A stretch of DNA of 64,000 nt from an uncultured Erythrobacter sp. (GCA_947493165.1 CANLPY010000001.1:1302001-1366000), one strand, 5' to 3'; shown: positions 1 through 8,917, counted from the stretch's first letter. Notes: a model not told the origin generated them from the letters alone. Translations and numbers: made by a program.

Positions 1-2775
1 AACCCTGACAACACCGGCCTTGGCTTTCCATGGGCTGATATTGCGCTGATTTCGGTCGATTCGCCGATCACCGATGTCCCGTCCCTGCCAATCCTTCTAA
101 CGCCATTGACTGAGCTAACTCACGTTCTGCAGGTCGGCTATGGTACAAATGGCACGGGCTTAACCGGCGGCACGAACGCAGGAAGCTCGTTCTTGCGGCG
201 CGTTGGTGAGAATACGCTCGGACTTCTCGGTAGCACTGGTGACTACATTGATGGGGTCTTCCCGGCATTAGCCCCATCCACTCAGGTTCTAGGCTTCGAA
301 TCTCAAGTTTATTATTGGACTGATTTCGACAACCCAGACCGCACACCAGAACAACAAGCAGGGTGCGCTTTTCCTGGCGATACGATCAGCTGCACTAGCC
401 TCGAAGCTGTGTTCGCCATCGACTATTTCGATGGTGATGCCCTTCCGCTCGAAGCTGGCACTGCGCCAGGAGATTCAGGTTCGCCATTGGTGGCCGATCA
501 ATTGGCAGAATTTCCTCTTGCGATTGGCGTCCTTTCGGGCGGCTTTGACTTCTTTGGTCTAGGCAGCGCGTATTCGGACGTAAGCTTTTACAACCCACTT
601 TTCCCGTTCTTTGAGTTCATTACCGAAAACACATCATACAAATATGTTTCGGCCAACGAGGGTGACGGCGTGTGGTCGGATGCTTCACGTTGGACACAGG
701 ATCTCGATCCTGGTTTCTTCATCCAAGATGCAGACGGAAATCTGGTGAACGGCATACCTGACGGTAATGAGCCGGGCATCTTTGCATCAGGACCAAAGCT
801 TGGCACGGTTCTAGGCAACGACATCTCAGGCAACTCCACTGCGATCACTCCGGGTTTCGAAGGTATTGATACTACACTGCCAGAAAGCTCGGTTCTGCTT
901 GGCCCGGGTTCGACCGGGTTTGTGCCGCAGAATACCGACGGTACTCCGGGCATAGCATTCGCCAACCCTGCGCAATATTTTGAAGTTCATCTTAACCGCG
1001 CTGGCACCACGACAGTCGATCTCGACGTTGAAATTGATCAGCTGGTGATTGACAATAGCGACGCCGCTTTCGTCTTGTCGGAACCTTACGAGTTCACGTC
1101 TATCATCGGTGTGGAGCAGTTCGCTGGTAATGCAGCAATTGATGGTACGCTGAACGCCGGCCTTTACGCTTTGCTGGGCGGCGGATTGACCGGCAATGGT
1201 ACGATCAACACAGATGTGCTGTTCAACATCGGCGGCTTTGTGAGCCCGGGTGACCTTGGTTCGATTGGCACCCTCACGGTGAACGGCAACTACGTCCAAA
1301 CCTCAGGCGCCGGATTGGTTGCCGATATCTTCAAGCGTAACGGTCGAACAGTTGAAAGCGATCTTCTCGCAGTGAACGGGCTTGCCGTCCTGGATGGTAC
1401 GTTGGTGCTAGTCAACCAGCGCGGCACGCCGCGTTTTGGTAGCACCTTCACCGTGCTGACTGCGGACGAGGTCGATGGTGCATTTGCGGATACATTGTTG
1501 ATCGTCAACAACCCCACTTTGACTGCTGAGAGCCGTGTCGAAGACGGCAACGTAATCGTCGAAATCGGTGCTCGCCGGATCGGCCGCATGGTGGGCCGCG
1601 GAAGCGGATTGCAGTCACTTGGTAACGCGCTCGACACTTTGCGGTTTAGCGGACGTTTCGCAGAGTATGCGGCCATATTTGATGTGATCGACAGTGCCAG
1701 CTTTGAGAATTTCGGCGCTTCGCTATCGTCTCTTACGCCAGTCAATGCGTTCAATCAGCAGACGATCGCTAACGGGTTTTCGCAACGCTTCACCGGCCAG
1801 ATCGCACAGCGCACTCTTGCGCTTCGCGGTGCGAACGGTGCGGCAGCCGGTTTCTCGTCAGCAGGCAATGCTGGCTTTGCAATGGGCGGCACGGCTCCGC
1901 GCAAAGACGGTCAAATGGGCTTCTTCGGTACGGTCAGCGGATCGTTCTTGAATACCAACACCGTTGATCGTTCAACCGGCATCAATGCGTTTGAGGAAGC
2001 CGCCTTCACACAGGCTGGTGAGCTGACCGTTGGCGCTGATTTGCGAGTATCGGAGGGCCTGAGCCTTGGCGTCGCGATGACCAATATTCGCAACAGCCAA
2101 ACCAGCTCTGGCGCGCTCCGTCCGCGTGACGATCAAAGCCGCTCTGCAGCGGTCTATGCCGCGTATCAGGCAGGCAATGGTTTTGCTGATATGTATTTCG
2201 GCTTCTCGGATCAGGAATACGGAACGCAGCGTGCAAGCTTGGGTGACTTCCAATCAAGCTACAGCACAGCAATCGGTCAAACCGACGGCGAGCAAAGCTT
2301 TGCAGGACTTCGTCTAGGATATGCTGTTCCGGTCGCAAAAGGTTTTGAGATCGGACCAGTGGTGAGCATGGATTATGTCCGCAATGAACTCGGCGCTTAT
2401 TCCGAATTTGGAGCGGGCCAGCTGGGTCTAAATATTCAAGGTCGCACATTCAATTCGCTTGGCGCGAAGATGGGTGTGATGTCTTCCCTTGATCTTAACG
2501 TTGGCCGGACTGGCAAGATCACCGCATTCGGCTCAGTGGCTTATTCGCGTGAACTGGCTGATACGAGCGATGTTGTCACGGCAAGCTTCTTTGGCGCGCC
2601 GGATGCAGCCTTCCAAATCAGCAACCAGCTTGATCCAGAGTGGGTCTCGATCAATGCCGGGGCTGAGATGCAAGTGGCTGATAACATCAAAGCGGGCATT
2701 TCGGTGACCTCGGATTTGGGTCGTGGCGTTCTGACCAACAATCAGGGTCGCGCCTCGCTAACTTGGAAATTCTAA
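1..2775 (+). CDS. Trypsin-like serine protease autotransporter (5' partial)
   Basis: The reading frame is open from base 1, so the N-terminus, with the signal peptide and the catalytic His, lies before the window; 924 residues are visible. The passenger is a chymotrypsin-fold protease: the Asp motif ADIALI is at visible residues 12-17 and the nucleophile motif GDSGSP has its Ser at residue 159. A low-complexity, Gly/Asn-rich beta-helix-like stretch follows, with a passenger-associated repeat type segment around residues 425-490. The last roughly 280 residues look like an autotransporter beta-barrel and end in Phe (LTWKF), as outer-membrane proteins do. It is inferred to be a type Va secreted protease delivered to the cell surface; its substrate is unknown. 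A TTG at 106 is not the real start because the Asp motif lies upstream of it. Confidence 0.85.
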   Translation, partial: NPDNTGLGFPWADIALISVDSPITDVPSLPILLTPLTELTHVLQVGYGTNGTGLTGGTNAGSSFLRRVGENTLGLLGSTGDYIDGVFPALAPSTQVLGFESQVYYWTDFDNPDRTPEQQAGCAFPGDTISCTSLEAVFAIDYFDGDALPLEAGTAPGDSGSPLVADQLAEFPLAIGVLSGGFDFFGLGSAYSDVSFYNPLFPFFEFITENTSYKYVSANEGDGVWSDASRWTQDLDPGFFIQDADGNLVNGIPDGNEPGIFASGPKLGTVLGNDISGNSTAITPGFEGIDTTLPESSVLLGPGSTGFVPQNTDGTPGIAFANPAQYFEVHLNRAGTTTVDLDVEIDQLVIDNSDAAFVLSEPYEFTSIIGVEQFAGNAAIDGTLNAGLYALLGGGLTGNGTINTDVLFNIGGFVSPGDLGSIGTLTVNGNYVQTSGAGLVADIFKRNGRTVESDLLAVNGLAVLDGTLVLVNQRGTPRFGSTFTVLTADEVDGAFADTLLIVNNPTLTAESRVEDGNVIVEIGARRIGRMVGRGSGLQSLGNALDTLRFSGRFAEYAAIFDVIDSASFENFGASLSSLTPVNAFNQQTIANGFSQRFTGQIAQRTLALRGANGAAAGFSSAGNAGFAMGGTAPRKDGQMGFFGTVSGSFLNTNTVDRSTGINAFEEAAFTQAGELTVGADLRVSEGLSLGVAMTNIRNSQTSSGALRPRDDQSRSAAVYAAYQAGNGFADMYFGFSDQEYGTQRASLGDFQSSYSTAIGQTDGEQSFAGLRLGYAVPVAKGFEIGPVVSMDYVRNELGAYSEFGAGQLGLNIQGRTFNSLGAKMGVMSSLDLNVGRTGKITAFGSVAYSRELADTSDVVTASFFGAPDAAFQISNQLDPEWVSINAGAEMQVADNIKAGISVTSDLGRGVLTNNQGRASLTWKF

Positions 2776-2809
2776 CCGACACCTAATTTCGACCTGTCAG
2801 TCGAAGATC

Positions 2810-2848
2810 AAAAGGCCGGGCCCTCCATCGCGAGAGTCCGGCCTTTTT
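2810..2848 (+). terminator. Rho-independent terminator of the autotransporter gene
   Basis: An inverted repeat AAAGGCCGG / CCGGCCTTT with an inner CTC/GAG pairing ends in a run of five T, 35 bases after the autotransporter stop codon. Confidence 0.8.
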
Positions 2849-2965
2849 GCATCAAAGGCTCGATGAACTCGCTCCAACGCTCATTGTTCTGCCCTGCCCT
2901 GGTAACATGTGCTAGCAGGTGTGCGAATTTGCCTGCATCACGCAGATATCGGGAGAAAGAGAACT

Positions 2966-4441
2966 ATGATCGACACGCTTGGATGGCTTTCAAACATCTT
3001 CGTATTTGTGATCGGCTTGTTATTGGCCGGGATCGTAGTGCTCTTTTTCATCGACAGGTTTCAGACCGCCGATGCAGTGCGCCGCAACTACCCCGTAATC
3101 GGCCGCCTGCGCCACATCTTCTCCGAATTGGGCGAGTTCTTCCGCCAGTATTTCTTCGCGATGGACCGCGAGGAGATGCCGTTTAATCGGGCGCAGCGCG
3201 ATTGGGTATCTGATGCAGCACGCGGCGAATCGACCAATGTCGCGTTTGGATCCACCCGCAATCTCGACCCAGTCGGCACGCCGATTTTCGTCAATTGTCC
3301 GTGGCCGACGCTGGAAGTTGACGCAGCAGAGGCTGCACCGCTCACGATTGGCGAAGGCGCAGCCCGCACCCCCTATGCCGCCCCCTCGCTCTTCAACATT
3401 TCCGGCATGAGCTACGGCGCACTGTCGACCCCAGCGGTGCGCGCTCTGTCCAATGGCGCTGCTAAGGCCGGCTGCTGGATGAACACCGGCGAAGGAGGAC
3501 TGTCTCCCTATCATCTTGAAGGGGGCTGTGATGTCGTATTCCAGATCGGCACCGCGAAATACGGCGTGCGCGACAAGGATGGCAATTTGTCTGACGAGAA
3601 GCTGCGCGAAGTCGCCGGACACGACCAGGTTCGCATGTTCGAGCTTAAGCTCGCACAAGGCGCAAAGCCGGGCAAAGGCGGCATTCTGCCCGCTGCCAAG
3701 GTCAATGAAGAAATTGCCGCCATTCGCGGGATTGAGCCGCACACCGCGTCCATCTCTCCCAATCGCCATCCAGATATCGGCAACATCGCCGAACTGCTTG
3801 ATATGATCGCGCATATTCGAGAGGTTACGGGCAAGCCGGTAGGCTTCAAGACGGTGATCGGTGCATATGGCTGGCTGGAGGAGCTGTTTGCCGAGATCAA
3901 CACTCGCGGCGCGGCCAGCGCGCCTGATTTCATCACAGTCGACGGCGGCGATGGCGGCACGGGGGCTGCGCCCTTGCCCCTTATCGACAATGTCGGGCTG
4001 ACATTGCGAGAAGCGTTGCCGATGCTGGTTGATCTGCGCGATCGTGCAGGACTAAGAGACCGCATCCGCATCATTGCATCAGGCAAGCTAGTGACGCCGA
4101 GCGAGGTTGCTTGGGCAATGTGCGCAGGCGCGGATTTTGTCATTTCCGCGCGCGGGTTCATGTTTGCACTTGGCTGTATTCAAGCGATGAAGTGCAACAA
4201 GAACACCTGCCCCACTGGCATCACCACGCATGATCCCAGCCTTCAGCGAGGGCTTGATCCAGCGGACAAGTCGGTGAAGGTCGCTAGCTTCGTCAAGCAA
4301 ATGCGCAAGGAAGTGGGCGTGATCGCGCATAGCGTTGGGGTGAAGAATCCGCGCCAGATGAAGCGGTATCATGTGCGGATAGTGTGCGCGGATGGTCGCA
4401 GCAGGCCTCTGGACGAGCTGTACTCGGGTGTTGGTGCTTGA
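2966..4441 (+). CDS. Membrane-anchored FMN-binding glutamate synthase-like protein
   Basis: A 491-residue protein related to the central FMN/Fe-S part of glutamate synthase (GltB type). An N-terminal hydrophobic segment (about residues 8-30) predicts a membrane anchor. The TIM-barrel core carries GGDGGTGAAP (FMN/substrate region), and CNKNTCPTGITTHDP near the C-terminus is the Cys-rich cluster motif of the family. There is no glutaminase domain, so it is not a complete glutamate synthase; the physiological reaction is unknown. The ATG at 2966 was chosen because GGGAGAAAGAG lies just upstream; an in-frame ATG at 2909 lacks a ribosome site and would put a non-membrane extension before the anchor. 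It stands alone between a terminator and the rnpB region. Confidence 0.82.
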   Translation: MIDTLGWLSNIFVFVIGLLLAGIVVLFFIDRFQTADAVRRNYPVIGRLRHIFSELGEFFRQYFFAMDREEMPFNRAQRDWVSDAARGESTNVAFGSTRNLDPVGTPIFVNCPWPTLEVDAAEAAPLTIGEGAARTPYAAPSLFNISGMSYGALSTPAVRALSNGAAKAGCWMNTGEGGLSPYHLEGGCDVVFQIGTAKYGVRDKDGNLSDEKLREVAGHDQVRMFELKLAQGAKPGKGGILPAAKVNEEIAAIRGIEPHTASISPNRHPDIGNIAELLDMIAHIREVTGKPVGFKTVIGAYGWLEELFAEINTRGAASAPDFITVDGGDGGTGAAPLPLIDNVGLTLREALPMLVDLRDRAGLRDRIRIIASGKLVTPSEVAWAMCAGADFVISARGFMFALGCIQAMKCNKNTCPTGITTHDPSLQRGLDPADKSVKVASFVKQMRKEVGVIAHSVGVKNPRQMKRYHVRIVCADGRSRPLDELYSGVGA

Positions 4442-4469
4442 GGGGGTGTTTGTGTTCCGCACTCGCGAG

Positions 4470-4664
4470 CGCGATTTGTCCTCCCTTCGGTCGTTCAGCT
4501 TCGCTTCCCTCGCGGCCTGCGGCCTCAATCCAATCCAAGCCAATTGGCAGGCTCCAAGCGTCTTGGCGCGATGTAACTGGCTTGGTCGCGGAGCACGGTC
4601 GGCGTCCAGCCGACCGCAAGGGCGACTGCCCGCCCGGAGCGACCGAAGGGAGTGAGGAAATCGC
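4470..4664. repeat. Structured intergenic element with inverted ends and REP-like hairpins
   Basis: This sequence between the glutamate synthase-like gene and rnpB codes for nothing recognisable. A perfect 13-base inverted repeat (CTCCCTTCGGTCG at 4481-4493, its complement at 4640-4652) brackets it, extended outward by gcgattt/aaatcgc. Inside are two adjacent hairpins: GGTCGGC/GCCGACC at 4597-4615 and GGGC-GACT-GCCC at 4620-4631. The segment 4609-4640 is similar to a copy at 26581-26605 on the other strand. It is probably a small non-autonomous or REP-like repeat; no transposase is present. Confidence 0.55.
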
Positions 4665-4693
4665 ACACCGGATGGTGTGCGCAGAACAAAAAC

Positions 4694-5093
4694 ATCAGGG
4701 GGCCGCATAAGCCGGGTTCTGTCCCGCACGCGGTATCTGCAAGCAGACCTGCCGCGCGGTGGCAGCCATTCATCTAGGCTACGGATTGCTCCGCAGCTCA
4801 AGCAGCCAACCCGGATCTCTCGGAGCAAAGCGCTCCTGCCGCAGAACGGCGCGAGACCCCTATTTGGCCTTGCTCCGGGTGGGGTTTGCCATGCGGACGC
4901 TGTTACCAGCAGCCCCGGTGCGCTTTTACCGCACCCTTTCACCCTTGCCTGTGTCCTTACTCGGACCATCGGCGGTATACTCTCTGTGGCACTTTCCCTG
5001 TGGTTACCCACGGCGGGCGTTACCCGCCACCCTTGCTTGGTGGAGCCCGGACTTTCCTCGAGTTGCCTCGCGGCTGCCTTGGCCCCCTGACAT
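4694..5093 (-). ncRNA. rnpB: RNase P RNA, bacterial type A
   Basis: Read on the minus strand, the RNA begins with the P1 arm CAGGGGGCC (5089 to 5081), followed by the universal 5' element GAGGAAAGTCCGGGCTCC, and ends with the equally conserved ACAGAACCCGGCTTAT and the P1 partner GGCCCCCTG (4704 to 4696). About 400 nt is the normal size for type A RNase P RNA. It is the ribozyme that removes 5' leaders from tRNA precursors together with the RnpA protein. The P1 helix pairs nine bases perfectly. Open frames on both strands here are coincidental. Confidence 0.95.
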
Positions 5094-5099
5094 GGCTGC

Positions 5100-5128
5100 A
5101 CATAAGGAAAGGGCCGGATTTTTGCAAA
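5100..5128 (-). promoter_or_regulatory. Probable rnpB promoter
   Basis: On the minus strand TTTGCA (5128-5123) and TTATGT (5105-5100) are separated by exactly 17 bases, and the predicted start point near 5093 coincides with the mature RNase P RNA 5' end. The element lies inside the hairpin that ends the upstream aquaporin gene. Confidence 0.5.
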
Positions 5129-5136
5129 GCCGGCCC
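5105..5136 (-). terminator. Terminator hairpin of the aquaporin gene
   Basis: GGGCCGG (5111-5117) pairs with CCGGCCC (5130-5136). On the minus strand the stem is followed by TTTCCTT, 32 bases after the aqpZ stop codon. Confidence 0.55.
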
Positions 5137-5167
5137 TCTCAATTTTATGTGATATCCTAAATGGCGA

Positions 5168-5887
5168 TCATTCCGTACCGCCGATATTCTCTAGGCTTTC
5201 GTCTGGCGAGATCAGGAATTTCCAGATCAATGCGCCAATCGCAGCGCCAATCAGCGGCGCGGCCCAGAACAGCCAAAGCTGCCCGACAGCTCCCGTTTCA
5301 GCATAGAATGCAACGCCGGTAGAGCGCGCCGGATTAACCGATGTGTTGCTGACCGGAATTGAAATCAAGTGGATCAGCGTGAGGCCAAGACCAATCGCAA
5401 TCGGCGCGAATCCCGCCGGCGCCTTGGGTGATGTTGATCCCAAAATGATGATCAGGAACATCGCTGTCAGCACAACTTCCGCGATCAAAACTGCGGTCAT
5501 GGAATAGCCGCCCGGCGATAGGTCTCCAAACCCGTTGGATGCAAAGCCGCCGGCCCCGCTCCAGTCCGCAGCGCCGCTGGCGATCACAAACAAAGTGCCC
5601 GAAGCGACGAATGCGCCGATAACTTGTGCCACCCAATAAGGAAGCAGCTCACCCCATGAGAACCGCCCGCCAACGGCAAGGCCAAGCGACACCGCTGGGT
5701 TAAAGTGGCCGCCAGAAATGCCGCCAACGGCATAGGCCATGGTCAAGACTGTCAGGCCAAAGGCGAGCGAAACGCCAACAAAGCCGATGCCCAGTTCTGG
5801 GAATGCAGCTGCCAGCACCGCAGAGCCGCATCCCCCGAATACCAACCAGAACGTACCGAAAAATTCGGCGAACAGTTTCCTCGTCAT
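5168..5887 (-). CDS. aqpZ: Aquaporin Z, water channel
   Basis: This 239-residue inner-membrane protein of the MIP family has six predicted helices. Both half-helix signatures are intact: GGHFNPAV in the first half and NTSVNPARS in the second, with the selectivity-filter Arg directly after the second NPA and a His in LIHLISIP matching the narrow aromatic/arginine site of water-selective channels. The first helix region begins [14 protein letters not shown]. The ATG at 5887 follows GGAGGGATCAAAG, a strong ribosome site. The gene is monocistronic; its terminator overlaps the rnpB promoter. The family mediates rapid osmotic water flow. Confidence 0.95.
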   Translation of the reverse strand: MTRKLFAEFFGTFWLVFGGCGSAVLAAAFPELGIGFVGVSLAFGLTVLTMAYAVGGISGGHFNPAVSLGLAVGGRFSWGELLPYWVAQVIGAFVASGTLFVIASGAADWSGAGGFASNGFGDLSPGGYSMTAVLIAEVVLTAMFLIIILGSTSPKAPAGFAPIAIGLGLTLIHLISIPVSNTSVNPARSTGVAFYAETGAVGQLWLFWAAPLIGAAIGALIWKFLISPDESLENIGGTE

Positions 5888-6035
5888 CTTTGATCCCTCC
5901 GTGTAGTGATCGGCGGTATCACTCCGCCCTTTCCCACCTGATTAGCGCGCCATTCTCCACCGCGCTGTGACAATATGTTAAATCTGGCAGGTGCAGCCCA
6001 CAAGCCGAGCGGTGGATAAGTCGGGGTGGACGCGA

Positions 6036-6782
6036 TTAACGGGTTACGCCTCGATCCCGATCAAGCAGCAACTGGAACAGGATTGCGCCGATCTGTTGAT
6101 CGATCTGGCCATCGATCAGCTCAGGGCGCCAGCGACGCTGAAATGCCTCGACCGCTTGTGTGCCAGCGGTGATGTCATATCCAAAGCGTTCTAGCGCAAG
6201 ATAGAACGCGCCATCGCTGTCGAACGGATCGCCAAGATCAAGCTTTTCGGGCTTCGCCAAGCACAATCCATAATCGGCGATGCGATCCCATGGAAACAGC
6301 TCACCCGGATCAATCTTGCGCGCTGGCGCGACGTCGGAATGGCCGACCACATTAGCGCGTGGGATGTCATATTGCTTTACGATCCGCGCCATTAGCGGGA
6401 CGAGCGCGTCCATCTGAGCTTTGGCAAATTCGCGGTAGCCAAGGCCGTGGCCGGGATGATCCAGTTCAATGCCGATGCTGGCCGAATTGACGTCTTTTTC
6501 ACCGCGCCAGAACGATGCGCCCGCATGCCAGGCTCGCTTTTCTTCGGGGACAAGCCGGGTGACTATGCCTGCTTCGCTGATCAAGTAATGCGCGCTAACG
6601 CCAGCTTCTTCATCGCAAAGGCGGTCAATGGCTGCCTCAGCGCTTTCCATTTCGGTGTAGTGGACGACCAGCATGTTGATCGGCGCTTTGCGGTCGTTGA
6701 AATTGGGCGAGAGGCGCTCAGCATGGACGAGTTCGTCGCCAGTGCCGTTTCCTTTACCCTCCCCCGCCATGGGACTACCCAA
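6036..6782 (-). CDS. N-acetylmuramoyl-L-alanine amidase (AmpD-like, with C-terminal domain)
   Basis: A 248-residue amidase_2 family protein that would cleave the bond between N-acetylmuramic acid and L-Ala in peptidoglycan or its fragments. Zinc-binding positions are visible: His in VVHYTE, His in VVGHSDVAPARKIDPG and the downstream Asp of the same motif. Residues about 180-245 resemble a short peptidoglycan-binding helical domain (AFQRRWRPELIDGQID). There is no clear signal peptide, which favours a cytoplasmic muropeptide-recycling role like AmpD. The TTG at 6782 overlaps the 3' end of chpT by eight bases; an ATG at 6770 is an equally possible start. It is the last gene of a three-gene minus-strand operon. 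Confidence 0.85.
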   Translation of the reverse strand: MGSPMAGEGKGNGTGDELVHAERLSPNFNDRKAPINMLVVHYTEMESAEAAIDRLCDEEAGVSAHYLISEAGIVTRLVPEEKRAWHAGASFWRGEKDVNSASIGIELDHPGHGLGYREFAKAQMDALVPLMARIVKQYDIPRANVVGHSDVAPARKIDPGELFPWDRIADYGLCLAKPEKLDLGDPFDSDGAFYLALERFGYDITAGTQAVEAFQRRWRPELIDGQIDQQIGAILFQLLLDRDRGVTR

Positions 6783-7428
6783 TCATCCCTTCTGGCTGGG
6801 GTATAACCGCGCCCATCACCAGAGTGTTTTCGCCGAGCTTATATTGCAAACCGCCGCCGCATTCCTCAGCCAATTGGCAAATCATATGCGCGGCTGCTGT
6901 ACGGCTGGTCAGTTCACCTGCACCAAGCTCACCTTGCAATGACCGGCCAATGGTCTCGTCAAAGGCAATCCTGTTGGCATTGGCCCGCACGACAATCTCT
7001 ACATTGCCGTCTTGCAGCTCAGCGCCAATATCCATGGTCCCGCCCCTAATGAGCGCATCCAGCGCAATTTGCGCCAAATTCAGCATGACCTTGATCGCGG
7101 GCTTCGGCAGGGTCTTTTCGGTGATCGCCCAATTGAGCGTTACATCCTTCGCATCAGAAGCGAGCGCCTCAATCACATTGTGCGCTTCTTCCACCGGCAC
7201 AGCTTCGCCAAAGCCTCCCGCAGCGCCAAAGGCTAGGCGGAAGAATTTGAGCTTATCTGTGCTGATCTTGGCGCTTTGCTCCAGCAGCTCGACCACTTTT
7301 GCGCGCATTTCTGGATCTTGCTCTTCGGCGAGCAATTCCAACCCATTTGAAAGAGCGCCCACTGGCGAAAGCATATCATGGCATAGGCGCGAGCACAGCA
7401 GGCTCGCTAAATCTGTTGGCGATGTCAT
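6775..7428 (-). CDS. chpT: Histidine phosphotransferase ChpT
   Basis: A 217-residue homologue of Caulobacter ChpT, the shuttle that takes phosphate from the hybrid kinase CckA and passes it to CtrA and CpdR. The N-terminal DHp-like helix carries the phosphoacceptor His in SRLCHDMLSPVGAL (residue 17), and the C-terminal half is a degenerate ATPase-like fold, as expected for the family (DUF2328). It is placed after the JAMM protease gene (10-base gap) and overlaps the amidase gene. Other CtrA-circuit parts in the window are clpX, clpP and rcdA. Confidence 0.88.
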   Translation of the reverse strand: MTSPTDLASLLCSRLCHDMLSPVGALSNGLELLAEEQDPEMRAKVVELLEQSAKISTDKLKFFRLAFGAAGGFGEAVPVEEAHNVIEALASDAKDVTLNWAITEKTLPKPAIKVMLNLAQIALDALIRGGTMDIGAELQDGNVEIVVRANANRIAFDETIGRSLQGELGAGELTSRTAAAHMICQLAEECGGGLQYKLGENTLVMGAVIPQPEGMIG

Positions 7429-7438
7429 AGGATCTGTC

Positions 7439-7834
7439 TTAGCCCCCCAATTCGTGTGTGCCTAGCCATTCAAAGCCGCCTTCCCCCGCACGGAACAGCC
7501 TTAGCTCTCGTTTGGCCGCAATTGCCCAGATTGCACCGTCCAGCGCCGCGGTTTGTTTGTCGGTGGCGGAAGGAGTCGCTGACCCGCGTGGATGCGAGTG
7601 AAAGTACCCCATCACTTGTGGGCCACCAGCGCGAGCAACGCGATGCGCATCAATGAGCGCCTGAGGATCAATTTCAAAATGGGTTTCTGGCGTCGAATGG
7701 ACGTTTCGCGCTGGAATGAACCCAGTGATTTGATCGCCTTCGCCGGTCAAAATACCGCACGCCTCCAGCGGATCAGCTGCTTTGGCAGAGCGCGATAGCG
7801 CCGCGATCACATCTCTTGTCACACTGATCCCCAT
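7439..7834 (-). CDS. JAMM/MPN-domain metallopeptidase (Mov34 family)
   Basis: A 131-residue stand-alone JAB domain. The full zinc-peptidase signature is present: a Glu in the first strand (LEACGILTG) and HSHPRGSATPSATD, matching HxHPx(5)PSxxD. Bacterial members remove the C-terminus of ubiquitin-like sulfur carriers or cleave cysteine adducts; no such carrier protein is beside it, so the substrate is unknown. The frame remains open upstream to 8299, but that part is antisense to the rluD gene, so the ATG at 7834 is taken as the start. Only 16 bases separate it from the divergent rluD start. It probably leads the operon with chpT and the amidase gene. Confidence 0.82.
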   Translation of the reverse strand: MGISVTRDVIAALSRSAKAADPLEACGILTGEGDQITGFIPARNVHSTPETHFEIDPQALIDAHRVARAGGPQVMGYFHSHPRGSATPSATDKQTAALDGAIWAIAAKRELRLFRAGEGGFEWLGTHELGG

Positions 7835-7850
7835 CGCGCATGGCTTTAGC

Positions 7851-8804
7851 ATGTCAGGCCCGCAAGTCATCACTGGGGAAATTACTGCGCCTGCGCGATT
7901 GGACAAGGCGCTGGCCGATGCAACCGATCTGTCCCGCGCACGGGTGCAGGCGCTTATCGCACAAGGCCAGATCACGCTTGACGGCCAAGTCGCGCGCTCC
8001 GCCAGCACCAAAGTGGCTGCCGGGTCAATTTTTGAGATTGATGTGCCAGCAGCGAGCGAGGCCGAAGCGCAGCCGCAAGACATTCCGCTAAATGTAGCGT
8101 TTGAAGATGCGCACTTGATCGTCGTCAACAAGCCAGCGGGAATGGTGGTCCACCCAGCAGCAGGTAATCCCAATGGCACGCTCGTCAACGCGCTTTTGCA
8201 CCATTGCGATGGCTCCCTCTCAGGCATTGGAGGGGTTGCCCGTCCCGGCATCGTGCACCGGATCGACAAAGACACGTCCGGGTTGCTGGTGGTCGCCAAA
8301 TCTGACGCCGCGCATGAGGAGCTAGCCGAGCAATTCGCGGCTCACAGCGTGCATCGCCGCTACATCGCAATTTGCGGCGGTGTGCCCCGCGAAAAAGCGG
8401 GCACAATCGAAGGCAGAATTGGCCGCTCCGACGCCAATCGCAAGAAAATGGCCGTGCTCGACAAGAAATCCTCTCGCGGCAAGTATGCGGTAACCCATTA
8501 CAAGGTACTTGGCTCGTACGAATCGAGCGCAGTGATCGAATGTCGGCTTGAAACCGGTCGGACCCACCAGGTCCGCGTTCATTGTGCATCAATTGGCCAT
8601 CCACTATTGGGAGATCAGCTCTACGGTAAAACGCCTAAGACGCTCAAATCGCTGCTTTCTGAGCAGAACTTCGCGCGACAAGCCCTACATGCTGCAGAAT
8701 TGGGTTTCCTACATCCAATTACTGGCGAAAAAGTGAGGTTTTCCGCTGATTTACCCGCCGATATGCAGGAACTAATCGACGAACTTATGCGTTTTAATCG
8801 ATGA
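7851..8804 (+). CDS. rluD: RluD-type 23S rRNA pseudouridine synthase
   Basis: A 317-residue RluA/RluD family enzyme that isomerises uridines in 23S rRNA helix 69 or a related site. An S4 RNA-binding domain is at residues about 15-80 (ARLDKALADATDLSRARVQALI). The catalytic Asp lies in GIVHRIDKDTSGLLVVAKS, preceded by VNKPAGMVVHPAAG and followed by ETGRTHQVRVH, all family signatures. The ATG at 7851 fits an N-terminus close to the S4 domain; an in-frame upstream start at 7782 would run through the divergent JAMM gene. Assignment as RluD rather than RluA/RluC rests on the S4 domain and length and is an inference. Confidence 0.88.
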   Translation: MSGPQVITGEITAPARLDKALADATDLSRARVQALIAQGQITLDGQVARSASTKVAAGSIFEIDVPAASEAEAQPQDIPLNVAFEDAHLIVVNKPAGMVVHPAAGNPNGTLVNALLHHCDGSLSGIGGVARPGIVHRIDKDTSGLLVVAKSDAAHEELAEQFAAHSVHRRYIAICGGVPREKAGTIEGRIGRSDANRKKMAVLDKKSSRGKYAVTHYKVLGSYESSAVIECRLETGRTHQVRVHCASIGHPLLGDQLYGKTPKTLKSLLSEQNFARQALHAAELGFLHPITGEKVRFSADLPADMQELIDELMRFNR

Positions 8805-8917
8805 AAGGTGCAGCAATTTTTGTTTGCGCCCCGTATATGTAACCGAGTGGCCCTAAGAAACGGATGCTCATTAGAGGTCTGGTGACAGAGGTCGACGCAA
8901 GAAAGGTTGGAATAATA

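Noticed and set aside
4088..5101. Open frame of 337 residues on the minus strand over the glutamate synthase-like gene and the RNase P region
   Set aside because: It is antisense to the real gene at its 3' end and otherwise runs through the highly structured RNase P RNA; the residues show no family pattern.
7835..8299. N-terminal extension of the JAMM protease frame
   Set aside because: It is antisense to rluD, is low in hydrophobic pattern, and the family domain starts at the ATG at 7834.
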